A stretch of 35,043 nucleotides of DNA from Candidatus Woesearchaeota archaeon (GCA_013204355.1 JABMOA010000017.1:1-35043), one strand, 5' to 3'; shown: positions 22,265 to 30,064, counted from the stretch's first letter. The notes: generated by a model from the sequence alone, not told the origin. Program-made: numbers and translations.

Positions 22265-23335
22265 ATGATAACCTCAATTAATAATTATGAAAGAATTCCT
22301 GGACAATGGTTAACTATTGAAACTTTACATGCACCACAACTATTACCACAATTACAAAAACCAACGATTATTAAATATGCTTCACAGAATCCACAAAAAG
22401 GGTCACGATGGATTGTAACACTACAACATGCTAATGAATCTAGTGGATTATATGCTTGTGTGGACACATGGAAATATTTAAATGAAAAAGATATCAGTTT
22501 AGATTATGATTTATATTTTCTTATAATGAATGGATATGGAGCCATTGGAAAAGAAAATAGCGCAATTTTTAGTCAAAGGTTTACATCAGATCAAATAGAC
22601 TTCAACAGAATTTGGTATGATTACAAGGATAATATCCAAAAAAAGATTCCCGCAATACAAAAAACACAAATTGAACAATTAACACAAATAATTAATAATT
22701 CTAACCCGGAATATATTATAGATGTTCACAATACAACTGGTAATAATCAACCATTAGGGTTTATTTCAGAAGGAAAAGATGAACAATTAATCTGTTTTCT
22801 AGTTGACCACATTGTACATTCAAATAATATCCCTGGATCACTACAAGATAGATTTGCACATATTTGTGAATCAATAACAATTGAATGCGGAAAAACAGGA
22901 ACTTTAGCATCATTACATGTAGCCACAAAAATATTTCACCAATTTATCCATTACAAAGGACAAAAAAAAGAAGATGAAAAAAGATATTACAGGTATAATG
23001 ATATAGGAAGGATTGTGATCAAAGATAATATAGAATTTAATTTTTATAACGGCCAGAAACAAAAAAAAGAAGATAACACATTTTGGATTAGAGAGGACAT
23101 TGAGGATTTCAATCAGTCTCAAATAGAACCTTTTTCCCTATTAGGACATTATAATGGACCAGGATTACCTGTGATTTTTTTAAAAAATGATCAAGATCTA
23201 ACGTCATCCTATATTTTAAAAGATGGAAACAAAGTTATAATTAAAGAAATGCGTTATGGGTTATTATTTTCAAAAAATAAAACAAATGTCCAAAATTCAG
23301 AATTAGGTTATTTAGCTCAAGGAAAATTTAGCTAA
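22265..23335 (+). CDS. succinylglutamate desuccinylase / aspartoacylase family enzyme (variant)
   Basis: A 356-residue zinc amidohydrolase of the AstE/AspA (M14-like) family. Zinc-site motif 1 is HANESSG at residues 55-61 (canonical HGNE, with His55 and Glu58 as ligands). The substrate-binding segment is DQIDFNRIWYDY (canonical D-x-NR). The second zinc histidine is in IIDVHNTTGNN. A probable catalytic Glu is in ITIECGKTGT. The C-terminal part, from about 250, resembles the beta domain of these enzymes (FSLLGHYNGPGLPVIFLKND). No signal peptide. It lies between paralogues B and C of the two-Cys family. The substrate is unknown: removal of an acyl group from an N-acyl amino acid or peptide is inferred. 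Confidence 0.85.
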   Translation: MITSINNYERIPGQWLTIETLHAPQLLPQLQKPTIIKYASQNPQKGSRWIVTLQHANESSGLYACVDTWKYLNEKDISLDYDLYFLIMNGYGAIGKENSAIFSQRFTSDQIDFNRIWYDYKDNIQKKIPAIQKTQIEQLTQIINNSNPEYIIDVHNTTGNNQPLGFISEGKDEQLICFLVDHIVHSNNIPGSLQDRFAHICESITIECGKTGTLASLHVATKIFHQFIHYKGQKKEDEKRYYRYNDIGRIVIKDNIEFNFYNGQKQKKEDNTFWIREDIEDFNQSQIEPFSLLGHYNGPGLPVIFLKNDQDLTSSYILKDGNKVIIKEMRYGLLFSKNKTNVQNSELGYLAQGKFS

Positions 23336-23484
23336 AAATCGGCCATATAGAAATGCTGAAGTTATTAATGCAATAATTAATTAACACTGTCTAAAAAAAT
23401 AACATTTAAATAATTATTTAAGAAACATCAATAAGAAGAAAAAGAAGAAGAAGTTAAAATTGACGAAGAAATTGTAAAAAAGAA

Positions 23485-23504
23485 AAAATGATTCAAAATG
23501 ATTC
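23485..23504 (+). repeat. 10-bp tandem duplication across a start codon
   Basis: AAAATGATTC occurs twice in direct succession (23485-23494 and 23495-23504), which creates two ATGs ten bases apart. Only the second opens the 125-codon frame; the first gives an eight-codon peptide that ends in TAA. Confidence 0.7.
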
Positions 23505-23875
23505 AAAACAATAAATTTGTAACAACGGTACTAGCATTAACTCTTGGTTTAACCTATTGTATTTATGATTTTAAGGATAACAGGAGAATACAAGAAGATA
23601 CAGTTACCAATTATTACTCTACCAATGTTCCTGGAAAAAACTTAGAACCTTATAAAATTATAAAAATATTTCTTGAAAATCATGATCGTTGTTTATTTAC
23701 TACAAACTATCTATTTGAACAGATATCCCACCAAGAAATAAATAAGGGGGATTCACTCACAGAGATCATCTATCACCACAATCACTTTTTGAGCCCTATT
23801 GGATCTTTAGATAAAGTTGCATTCCAAAATGACTGCGACCGCTTAATAAATTTTGAATTGAAAAAGGTAAAATGA
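23498..23875 (+). CDS. single-TM two-Cys protein, paralogue C
   Basis: A 125-residue protein with a transmembrane or signal segment at about 7-23 (FVTTVLALTLGLTYCIY) and an outside domain. The shared motif is LENHDRCLFTTNYL, then LTEIIYHHNHF and QNDCDRLINFEL, spaced more widely than in paralogues A and B. The translation start lies in a 10-bp tandem duplication. It lies 162 bases after the aspartoacylase-like gene. That gap contains a purine-rich stretch encoding a short Glu/Lys-rich peptide in another frame, which I do not call as a gene. Confidence 0.65.
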   Translation: MIQNNKFVTTVLALTLGLTYCIYDFKDNRRIQEDTVTNYYSTNVPGKNLEPYKIIKIFLENHDRCLFTTNYLFEQISHQEINKGDSLTEIIYHHNHFLSPIGSLDKVAFQNDCDRLINFELKKVK

Positions 23876-23921
23876 TCTCAAAAAATAACACCTAAGAAAT
23901 TAAAACCTAAATTTTAAAATC

Positions 23922-24902
23922 CTATCTCCCTGTTCTCATGTCAATCCGATGATCGTATTCATCTACGATTTCCCCTACGATTTCTTCAAGAACATCTTCC
24001 AATGTAACAATGCCTGTAAATTTACTTACCTTACCATGAACAATAAATAGATGCATTTTTTTCTTCTTAAACAAATTCAGAACTGTGCCCAATTTATGTA
24101 TTTCACTAATTGTATGAACTTCGTGCCTCATTATTTCTCCTGCTGTCGCATTAGAATTTATTTTGACAGAAATTAAGTCTTTAACATAAAGTATACCAAC
24201 GACTTTATTTTTAGTGTTACCATACACAGGAATTCTTGAATGCCCCATTTTATAAATTTCCTTACGTAATTCTTTATTTAAAATTGCAGATTTAGGTAAA
24301 CTAAAGACATTAATTTTGGGTGTCATGACTGATTTTACCTTCATTGAAGAAAATTCCAATCCTCCTTCAAGAATTTCAAACTCATGTTTATGAACATCCG
24401 TTTCTAATTTTCTTTGTTCTTTTAAAATTAATTTAAATTCTTTCCGGGAAAAAATTGTAGGTAATTCTCCACCTAATGCCCTATCTAAAATAAGAGCTAT
24501 AGGTTTAGAAATAGGATATAGTAAAATCAAAAAAAACCACACAATCCATGTGATCTTTGCCCCAAACTTTAAAGCGTGTCTTGAAAAGACTGCTTGAGGA
24601 ATAATTTCTCCAAAAATTACAATTAAACCTGTTGCCATAAATCCCGCAACAACACCTGTAACGATTGAACCTAAAAATAATGCTAATGCTGAGTTTACAG
24701 CAACATTCCCTAAAAGTAATGTAATTAAAAGAAGATTTCCTTTTTTTCTTAAAGGATAAACACGCATTGCCGCTTTATTACCAAGTTTAACTCGTCTTCT
24801 CAAACTAAATAAATCTAAACTCATTAGTCCTAAACTTAAACCAGAAAAAAGCCCAGATAAGATTAATATACAAACAACAATAATGTATGTTACAAAGGTC
24901 AT
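23922..24902 (-). CDS. CNNM-domain (DUF21) and CBS-pair membrane protein, CorC/HlyC-like
   Basis: A 326-residue protein with an N-terminal DUF21/CNNM membrane domain of three to four helices at about 5-135 (GLFSGLSLGLMSLDLFSLRR, LLITLLLGNVAVNSALALFL, MATGLIVIFGEIIPQAVFSR) followed by two CBS domains at about 190-320 (VKSVMTPKINVFSLPKSAIL; FTGIVTLEDVLEEIVGEIVD). The family is linked to divalent cation transport or efflux. The usual C-terminal CorC/HlyC transporter-associated domain is missing, since the protein stops about 15 residues after the second CBS domain. The function as a magnesium transporter is inference. Confidence 0.92.
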   Translation of the reverse strand: MTFVTYIIVVCILILSGLFSGLSLGLMSLDLFSLRRRVKLGNKAAMRVYPLRKKGNLLLITLLLGNVAVNSALALFLGSIVTGVVAGFMATGLIVIFGEIIPQAVFSRHALKFGAKITWIVWFFLILLYPISKPIALILDRALGGELPTIFSRKEFKLILKEQRKLETDVHKHEFEILEGGLEFSSMKVKSVMTPKINVFSLPKSAILNKELRKEIYKMGHSRIPVYGNTKNKVVGILYVKDLISVKINSNATAGEIMRHEVHTISEIHKLGTVLNLFKKKKMHLFIVHGKVSKFTGIVTLEDVLEEIVGEIVDEYDHRIDMRTGR

Positions 24903-24958
24903 GTTTTTAATTAATAAAAATTAAGAAGTATATAATGGTTACTATTAACTCCACACCA

Positions 24959-25089
24959 GGCTAATATGAAACCCTCTTTTTCTTTTGTATTAGCGCCCTG
25001 GCGTAGCCGAGGCATATGGGATAGCAAAGCTATCCCCATAATAAATGCCGTGCCCTAATACAAAGATTGTTGAGGGCTTTATATTAGCC
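24959..25089. mobile_element. hairpin element 2 (MITE-like), upstream of the IMPDH-family gene
   Basis: A 131-base element flanked by TCCACACCA (24950-24958 and 25090-25098), a 9-base direct repeat. The ends GGCTAATATGAAACCCTC and, from the right inward, GGCTAATATAAAGCCCTC are inverted repeats. A perfect 10-bp inner stem TTTGTATTAG/CTAATACAAA (24984-24993/25055-25064) and a central hairpin TATGGGATAGC/GCTATCCCCATA follow. The core, on the minus strand, is GGGCACGGCA...TATGCCTC...GGCGC, shared with element 1. It has no ORF. The right flank is five bases from the guaB-like TATA box. Confidence 0.75.
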
Positions 25090-25103
25090 TCCACACCAAT
25101 AAT

Positions 25104-25112
25104 ATATATAAA
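25104..25112 (+). promoter_or_regulatory. TATA box for the IMPDH-family gene
   Basis: ATATATAAA centred 27 bases before the ATG at 25135, implying a leaderless transcript and selecting that ATG over one 30 codons upstream, which lies inside the hairpin element. Confidence 0.6.
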
Positions 25113-25134
25113 CCAAAACACTTCAATTTCTGAC

Positions 25135-26553
25135 ATGGAAACTGGCTTGACGTTTGCTGACGTATTACTTGTTCCAAAGAGAACACCATTAAATTCTAGA
25201 AGTGAGGCTGATACAAAAACAAGATTCACAAGAAATATTCCATTACACATTCCCTTAGTATCTTCTAATATGGCAACGGTCACTGAATATCGTATGGCCA
25301 TTGCAATGGCAAGAGAAGGCGGCCTTGGAATCATCCATCAATTTAATACAATAGAAGAACAAGTTGCAGAAGTGAAGAAAGTTAAACGTTCTACCAGTTA
25401 TGTGATTGAAGATCCAATTACCGTACCTCCACACATTACAATTAAAGAAGCAATTGAAACCATGAATAAAACGGGTGTTACGAGTCTTCTTGTTTCTGAA
25501 AACAAACAGTTAAAAGGTATATTTACACACCGTGATTATTTATTTGAACAAGATGATTTAAAATTAATTTCTGCTGTGATGACACCATTTGAAAAAATGA
25601 TTACAGCAAATCCACATATAGAAATGACTGAAGCAAAACGCATTCTTCATGAACACAGAATTGAAAAGTTACCATTGATTGAAAACGGGGAAGTAAGAGG
25701 ATTAATCACAACAAAAGATATCCAGAAACTTGAACATTGGCCACATTGTACACGTGATGAGAAAGGAAGATTAAGAGTCGGCGCAGCAATAGGCGTAAAA
25801 GATTCTTTAGAACGTGCACATGCATTAATTAAAAGCGGCGTTGATGTTCTTGTTCTGGATGTTGCACACGCACATTCAGATTTAGTCATTGAAACATTAA
25901 AAGCATTAAAAGCAAATTTTCAAATTGATATTATGGTTGGAAATATTGCAACAGCTAATGCAGCAAGAGATTTGATTGAAGCAGGTGCAGATGGTTTGAA
26001 AATTGGGATTGGACCTTCCCCTGTATGTACAACAAGAATTATTTCAGGATCTGGCGTTCCACAAATTTCTGCAATCATAGATGTTGTCAAAATTGCAAAC
26101 CAATATAATATTCCCATAACTGCAGATGGTGGCATGAAATATCCAGGTGATGTTGCAAAAGCAATTGCAGCAGGAGCTTCTACAATTTATTCAGGAAATT
26201 TCTTTGCAGGTACAGATGAAGCGCCTGGAGTTATTATGATGAAAGATGGAAAACGCTACAAGAGATATATGGGTTCAGCTTCATATGATAGTGGTCATGA
26301 AAGAAATGAACATGCAAATAAGAAAAAAGTACGAGAGCGTTTAGATATTTTTGTAGAAGGAGTTTCAACATTAGTTGATTATAAAGGGCCTGTTGAAGAT
26401 GTTATTAAGAGTATTATTAAAGGATTGCAAAGTGGTATAAGTTATTGTGGTGCAAGAACCATTAAAGAAATGCAAGCGAATGCAGAATTTATAAAAATTA
26501 CAGCAGCTGGGTGGAAAGAATCACAATCCAGAGGGGAGAAGTTAAGTGAATGA
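25135..26553 (+). CDS. guaB: IMP dehydrogenase / GMP reductase family enzyme with CBS pair
   Basis: A 472-residue TIM-barrel enzyme starting METGLTFADVLLVPKRTPL. Two CBS domains lie at about 90-205 (VIEDPITVPPHITIKEAIET; LISAVMTPFEKMITANPHIE). Barrel motifs are GVDVLVLDVAHAHSD, then AGADGLKIGIGPSPVCTTRI with the catalytic Cys, and ITADGGMKYPGDVAKAIAAG. The end has YKGPVEDVIKSIIKGLQSGI. The flap after RYKRYMGSASYDSGHERNE lacks the Arg-Tyr dyad of canonical IMPDH (DRYFQ in E. coli). GMP reductase of the CBS-containing type is therefore possible. The family call is strong; substrate direction is uncertain. Confidence 0.9.
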   Translation: METGLTFADVLLVPKRTPLNSRSEADTKTRFTRNIPLHIPLVSSNMATVTEYRMAIAMAREGGLGIIHQFNTIEEQVAEVKKVKRSTSYVIEDPITVPPHITIKEAIETMNKTGVTSLLVSENKQLKGIFTHRDYLFEQDDLKLISAVMTPFEKMITANPHIEMTEAKRILHEHRIEKLPLIENGEVRGLITTKDIQKLEHWPHCTRDEKGRLRVGAAIGVKDSLERAHALIKSGVDVLVLDVAHAHSDLVIETLKALKANFQIDIMVGNIATANAARDLIEAGADGLKIGIGPSPVCTTRIISGSGVPQISAIIDVVKIANQYNIPITADGGMKYPGDVAKAIAAGASTIYSGNFFAGTDEAPGVIMMKDGKRYKRYMGSASYDSGHERNEHANKKKVRERLDIFVEGVSTLVDYKGPVEDVIKSIIKGLQSGISYCGARTIKEMQANAEFIKITAAGWKESQSRGEKLSE

Positions 26554-26554
26554 T

Positions 26555-26899
26555 TTATTTTTTCCAATAATTTACTAATCGTGTGTATAAAGCTGAAAGT
26601 GGAGCGATTTCTTTATAATGGAAATTATTTCCATCTGATGAAATTCTCTTATAACTTCCTGAAATACTTCTAATAGGTATAGGATTTCCTTTAACTGAAA
26701 GTTTAAGTTCTAAAGAATCAAAATCGCCTTTATCAAAATCAAACATAAAAATCCCTCTTTGTGTAGTAAATTTTCCATGACCTCCAGGTTGCCACGTTTC
26801 TGGCAGTAATGAAGGAGCACCCATATAAATACCATTCACATTCAATGGTTTAGATTCTATTTTTATTTCTGGCTGAAGATTATAAGGGTCTTGTTTCAT
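26555..26899 (-). CDS. hypothetical protein, unknown function
   Basis: A 114-residue soluble protein, Gly/Pro-rich and probably beta-rich, starting MKQDPYNLQPEIKIES. It contains GAPSLLPETWQPGGHGKFTT, then RGIFMFDFDKGDFDSLELKL, and ends LSALYTRLVNYWKK. No Cys, signal peptide or membrane helix. A TATA-like TTTATAAAG lies about 24 bases before the ATG, so it has its own promoter back to back with valS. The stop codon is one base from the convergent guaB-like gene. No family recognised. Confidence 0.6.
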   Translation of the reverse strand: MKQDPYNLQPEIKIESKPLNVNGIYMGAPSLLPETWQPGGHGKFTTQRGIFMFDFDKGDFDSLELKLSVKGNPIPIRSISGSYKRISSDGNNFHYKEIAPLSALYTRLVNYWKK

Positions 26900-26975
26900 A
26901 GAAATTATTTAAGTAGAAGCTTTATAAAACTTGTGTGAAGTGTATAGTGCAAAAAATCACATTCTCAACCTAAAT

Positions 26976-26985
26976 TATTTAAATA
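26976..26985 (+). promoter_or_regulatory. TATA box for valS
   Basis: TATTTAAATA centred 26 bases before the ATG at 27006, which supports a leaderless start there and not at the upstream frame opening (26931). Confidence 0.55.
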
Positions 26986-27005
26986 GAAACATTCTCCAAA
27001 CCAAA

Positions 27006-29456
27006 ATGGAACTCCCTCAACGATATAACCCTAAAGAAGCTGAAGCAAAATGGCAAAAATTTTGGTCAGATAATGATATTTTTACATATCACAAAGATGA
27101 TAATAAAGAAACTTACAGTGTAGATACACCACCACCAACTGTTTCTGGTACAATGCATCTTGGACATGCGTTTTCTTATACCCAACAAGATATTGTGGTA
27201 CGATATCAACGTATGAAAGGAAAAAATGTATTTTTTCCATTTGGAACTGATGATAATGGCTTACCTACAGAAAAATTTGTGGAAAAAGAAAAAAAATTAC
27301 TTTCACGAAATATGGATCGTCAAGAATTTATCCAGATTGCAAATGATGTAATTGAAATTAAAAAACCAGAATTTATCAAAAGTTGGCAAGAAATTGGAAT
27401 GTCTGCAGATTTCAAACGATCCTATTCCACAATTAATAAACATTGTCAAATCACATCTCAAGCATCCTTCATAGATTTATTCAATAAAGGAAGAATTGAA
27501 AAAAAGGAATCACCTGTTGCATGGTGCGTATCATGTCAAACTGCAATCGCACAAGCGGAATTTGAATCTGTTGAGAAAGGTTCTCATTTTAATGATATTA
27601 AATTTAAATCAGGGAATCAAGATTTAATTATTTCTACAACCCGTCCAGAATTAGTGCCAGCATGTGTTGCGTTATTCTACCATCCAAAAGATGAACGATA
27701 TAAACATCTTGGAGGAAAGAAAGCAACTGTCCCTGTATTTAATTATGAAGTTCCAATCATTGCAGATGAATCTGTAGAAAAGGATAAAGGAACTGGATTA
27801 ATGATGGTATGTACGTTTGGAGATAAAGAAGATGTTGAAAAATGGCACAAACATCATTTAGATTTACGTGTAGTTTTTGAAAAGTGGGGAAAGATGAATG
27901 ACCTCGCAGGAGAATTCAAGGGTTTAAGTATCAAAGATGGACGTAAAGCAATCTTAGCAAAACTTGAAGAAAACGGATTTCTTGTCAATCAAAAGGAAAT
28001 TACACATGCAACAAATGTGCATGAACGATGTAAAACACCCATTGAATTTATGAAAACCAAACAATGGTATATTAAAATTCTAGATAAAAAAAATGAATTA
28101 TTAGAAGCAGGAAGCAAAATAACATGGTATCCTCAACACATGAAAGTGCGATACGATCATTGGGTTGAAAATTTAAATTGGGATTGGTGTATTTCTAGAC
28201 AAAGACATTTTGGCATCCCAATCCCCGTGTGGCAATGTGAAAGTTGTCAAGCATTCGTTATACCAAAATTAGATGAACTTCCAATTGATCCTACAACCAG
28301 TACAACAAAAAATAAATGTACATGCGGGTCTTCAAAATTAATTGGAGAAACAGATGTCCTTGACACATGGGCAACGTCTTCAATGACACCTGAGATTGCA
28401 CGTAACTGGGCACATAAAGGAGAATATGATATTGAATATATTAATGCGCCAATGGATTTACGTCCGCAAGCACATGACATAATTAGAACCTGGTTATTTT
28501 ATACATTAGCAAAATCTTATTTCCATTTTGGCAGAATTCCTTGGAAAAATGTTGCAATTTCCGGACATGCACAGGATTCTGCAGGAAGAAAAATGTCAAA
28601 ATCCATGGGGAACGGTATTGATCCCATAGAAATGATTGAAAAATATTCTGCTGACGCACTTAGATTCTGGGCAGCAACTTCTAAACTTGGCGATGATTTA
28701 CCCTTCCAAGAGAAAGATTTGTTAACTGGTCAAAAAACAGCAACTAAAATATTTAATGCAAGTAAATTTAGTTTAATGCATCTGAAGGACTTTAGTCCAA
28801 AGACATCCCAAAAATCAGAAGTTACGGAAATCTTTGACCAATGGTTGTTAAGTAAATTACAAAAAATCATTAAATCAGCGACTGAAAGTTTTGACAAATA
28901 CGAATATTCAAAAGTTAAATCAGAAGTTGACATCTATTTTTGGCAAATATTCTGTGACCAATACCTTGAAATTGTGAAAGATCGTTTGTATAAACCCGAA
29001 CTAAGAGGAGATCTACAACGAAAAAGTGGACAACAAGCATTGTACACAACATTACTTAGCATCCTTAAGATGTTAGCACCAATCGTGCCCCATATTACGG
29101 AAGAAGTCTATCAATTATATTTCAAAAATTGGGAAAACAAAGAAAGTATCCATATTTCGTCATGGCCAGTATTTAATGAATCTCTTGTGAATGAAAATGC
29201 AGAAATTACAGGAGATTTAGGTGTGGATGTTATTAATTCTATACGAAAATATAAATCTGAAAACCATGTATCTATGAAAGAAGAACTTCAAAGTATCGTT
29301 TTAATTAGTGAAGAAACAAATTTTAAAGAGATGATTCTTTCCATTCAAGATGATTTGAAATCTGTGTTACATGTGAAAGAAATTGTTTTTGAGGGTGAAA
29401 CCTCAACTGTGTCTGAAAGATTTGGTATTAAGATTGGTGTTGTAAATCAAGCTTAA
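27006..29456 (+). CDS. valS: valine--tRNA ligase
   Basis: Class I synthetase of 816 residues. The signature HLGH is in SGTMHLGHAFSYTQQD and KMSKS in GRKMSKSMGNGIDP, with the adjacent AISGHAQDSAG. The CP1 editing domain is present (ISTTRPELVPACVALFYHP; GTGLMMVCTFGDKEDVEKWH). A zinc-ribbon-like CESCQ...CTCGS insert is near residue 420. WISRQRHFGIPIPVW is replaced by CISRQRHFGIPIPVW. The C-terminal half is the anticodon-binding helical domain. The first residues MELPQRYNPKEAEAKWQKFW match the family start. Length suits archaeal ValRS without a long C-terminal coiled coil. Confidence 0.97.
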   Translation: MELPQRYNPKEAEAKWQKFWSDNDIFTYHKDDNKETYSVDTPPPTVSGTMHLGHAFSYTQQDIVVRYQRMKGKNVFFPFGTDDNGLPTEKFVEKEKKLLSRNMDRQEFIQIANDVIEIKKPEFIKSWQEIGMSADFKRSYSTINKHCQITSQASFIDLFNKGRIEKKESPVAWCVSCQTAIAQAEFESVEKGSHFNDIKFKSGNQDLIISTTRPELVPACVALFYHPKDERYKHLGGKKATVPVFNYEVPIIADESVEKDKGTGLMMVCTFGDKEDVEKWHKHHLDLRVVFEKWGKMNDLAGEFKGLSIKDGRKAILAKLEENGFLVNQKEITHATNVHERCKTPIEFMKTKQWYIKILDKKNELLEAGSKITWYPQHMKVRYDHWVENLNWDWCISRQRHFGIPIPVWQCESCQAFVIPKLDELPIDPTTSTTKNKCTCGSSKLIGETDVLDTWATSSMTPEIARNWAHKGEYDIEYINAPMDLRPQAHDIIRTWLFYTLAKSYFHFGRIPWKNVAISGHAQDSAGRKMSKSMGNGIDPIEMIEKYSADALRFWAATSKLGDDLPFQEKDLLTGQKTATKIFNASKFSLMHLKDFSPKTSQKSEVTEIFDQWLLSKLQKIIKSATESFDKYEYSKVKSEVDIYFWQIFCDQYLEIVKDRLYKPELRGDLQRKSGQQALYTTLLSILKMLAPIVPHITEEVYQLYFKNWENKESIHISSWPVFNESLVNENAEITGDLGVDVINSIRKYKSENHVSMKEELQSIVLISEETNFKEMILSIQDDLKSVLHVKEIVFEGETSTVSERFGIKIGVVNQA

Positions 29457-29545
29457 ATAGGCTCAATTTTACGAAAGATATTTAAGCGAGCGTATGCATA
29501 TAAACACAAATAAACGTAAAATCATAAAAATTATTGATAATGAAT

Positions 29546-29614
29546 TTTTAGAATGCAAATCAAGCTTTGTTTGATTGCACAAAAAATCTTTAATTTTTTG
29601 TGCCAAAAATTTCA
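29546..29614. other. two adjacent hairpins inside a weak outer stem (possible three-way junction)
   Basis: Two hairpins sit side by side: GCAAATCAA/TTTGATTGC (29555-29578, one bulge) and GCACAAAAAAT/ATTTTTTGTGC (29577-29603, perfect 11 bp). Outside them, GAATTTTTAG and CCAAAAATTTC can pair imperfectly. The site lies between valS and the DUF5679 gene. It could be a terminator-proximal structure for valS, a leader element of the next gene, or a small RNA. No known riboswitch or box C/D motif is seen. Confidence 0.4.
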
Positions 29615-29652
29615 CCATAAATTTTAATGTATTACGTTAATTTTCAATTAGT

Positions 29653-29658
29653 GAGGTG
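29653..29658 (+). promoter_or_regulatory. Shine-Dalgarno site for the DUF5679 gene
   Basis: GAGGTG seven bases before the ATG at 29666; it excludes the upstream in-frame start at 29627. Confidence 0.75.
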
Positions 29659-29665
29659 TGATAAA

Positions 29666-29833
29666 ATGGAAGCATATTGTGTTAAATGTAAAGCAAAAAG
29701 AGAGATGGTAGACGGTAAAGAAACTACAATGAATGGTAAAGGTGGTAAGCAAAGACCAATCATGAAAGGTAAATGTCCAACATGTTCTACAACAATGGTT
29801 AGAATTCTACCAAGTAAAAAACCAGCAGAATAA
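29666..29833 (+). CDS. DUF5679 zinc-ribbon protein
   Basis: A 55-residue protein with two CxxC knuckles: MEAYCVKCKAKREM at the start and GKCPTCSTTMVRILP near the end, linked by a Gly/Lys-rich loop with MNGKGGKQRPIMKG. This matches the DUF5679 pattern, a small zinc-ribbon family of unknown function found in archaea and bacteria. The frame is open 13 codons upstream, but a GAGGTG ribosome site at 29653-29658, seven bases from this ATG, decides the start. Monocistronic. Confidence 0.9.
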   Translation: MEAYCVKCKAKREMVDGKETTMNGKGGKQRPIMKGKCPTCSTTMVRILPSKKPAE

Positions 29834-29866
29834 GTTCTGTTTTTATTTTTTTTCTTTTATTGATTA

Positions 29867-30051
29867 GGCTTTGTAGAATTGCTTTATTAATAACACCTTT
29901 AAATAAATTATTTGTATGTGGGTTAATAGTACCACAGGAGGCGCATTTGTAAGTTTACGAACAAATCTACCGCGCCGTGTACTATTAACATGGAACATAG
30001 AAATGATTTACCCTCAAGTGTTATGTCTTTAAATAGCATTTCTACAGAGCC
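29867..30051. mobile_element. hairpin element 3 (MITE-like), upstream of the ZIP-like gene
   Basis: A 185-base element, the longest of the three. Inverted ends: GGCTTTGTAGAATTGCTTTA from the left and GGCTCTGTAGAAATGCTATT from the right (minus strand). Similarity between the arms continues through ATAACAC and a TTTGTATGT/TTTCTATGT segment to a perfect 10-bp stem GTTAATAGTA/TACTATTAAC (29922-29931/29980-29989). The inside has GGCGC/GCGCC and ATTTGT/ACAAAT stems. The minus strand core CACGGCGCGGTAGATTTGTTC aligns with element 1. Flanks TATTGATTA and CATTGATTG share ATTGATT. No ORF. Confidence 0.7.
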
Positions 30052-30064
30052 CATTGATTGCAAA

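Noticed and set aside
23440..23490. Purine-rich stretch before paralogue C that encodes EEKEEEVKIDEEIVKKKK in one frame, resembling a charged C-terminal tail
   Set aside because: The frame is preceded directly by TAA, has no start codon and is low-complexity, so it may be only A/G-rich spacer. A relic of a displaced gene cannot be shown.
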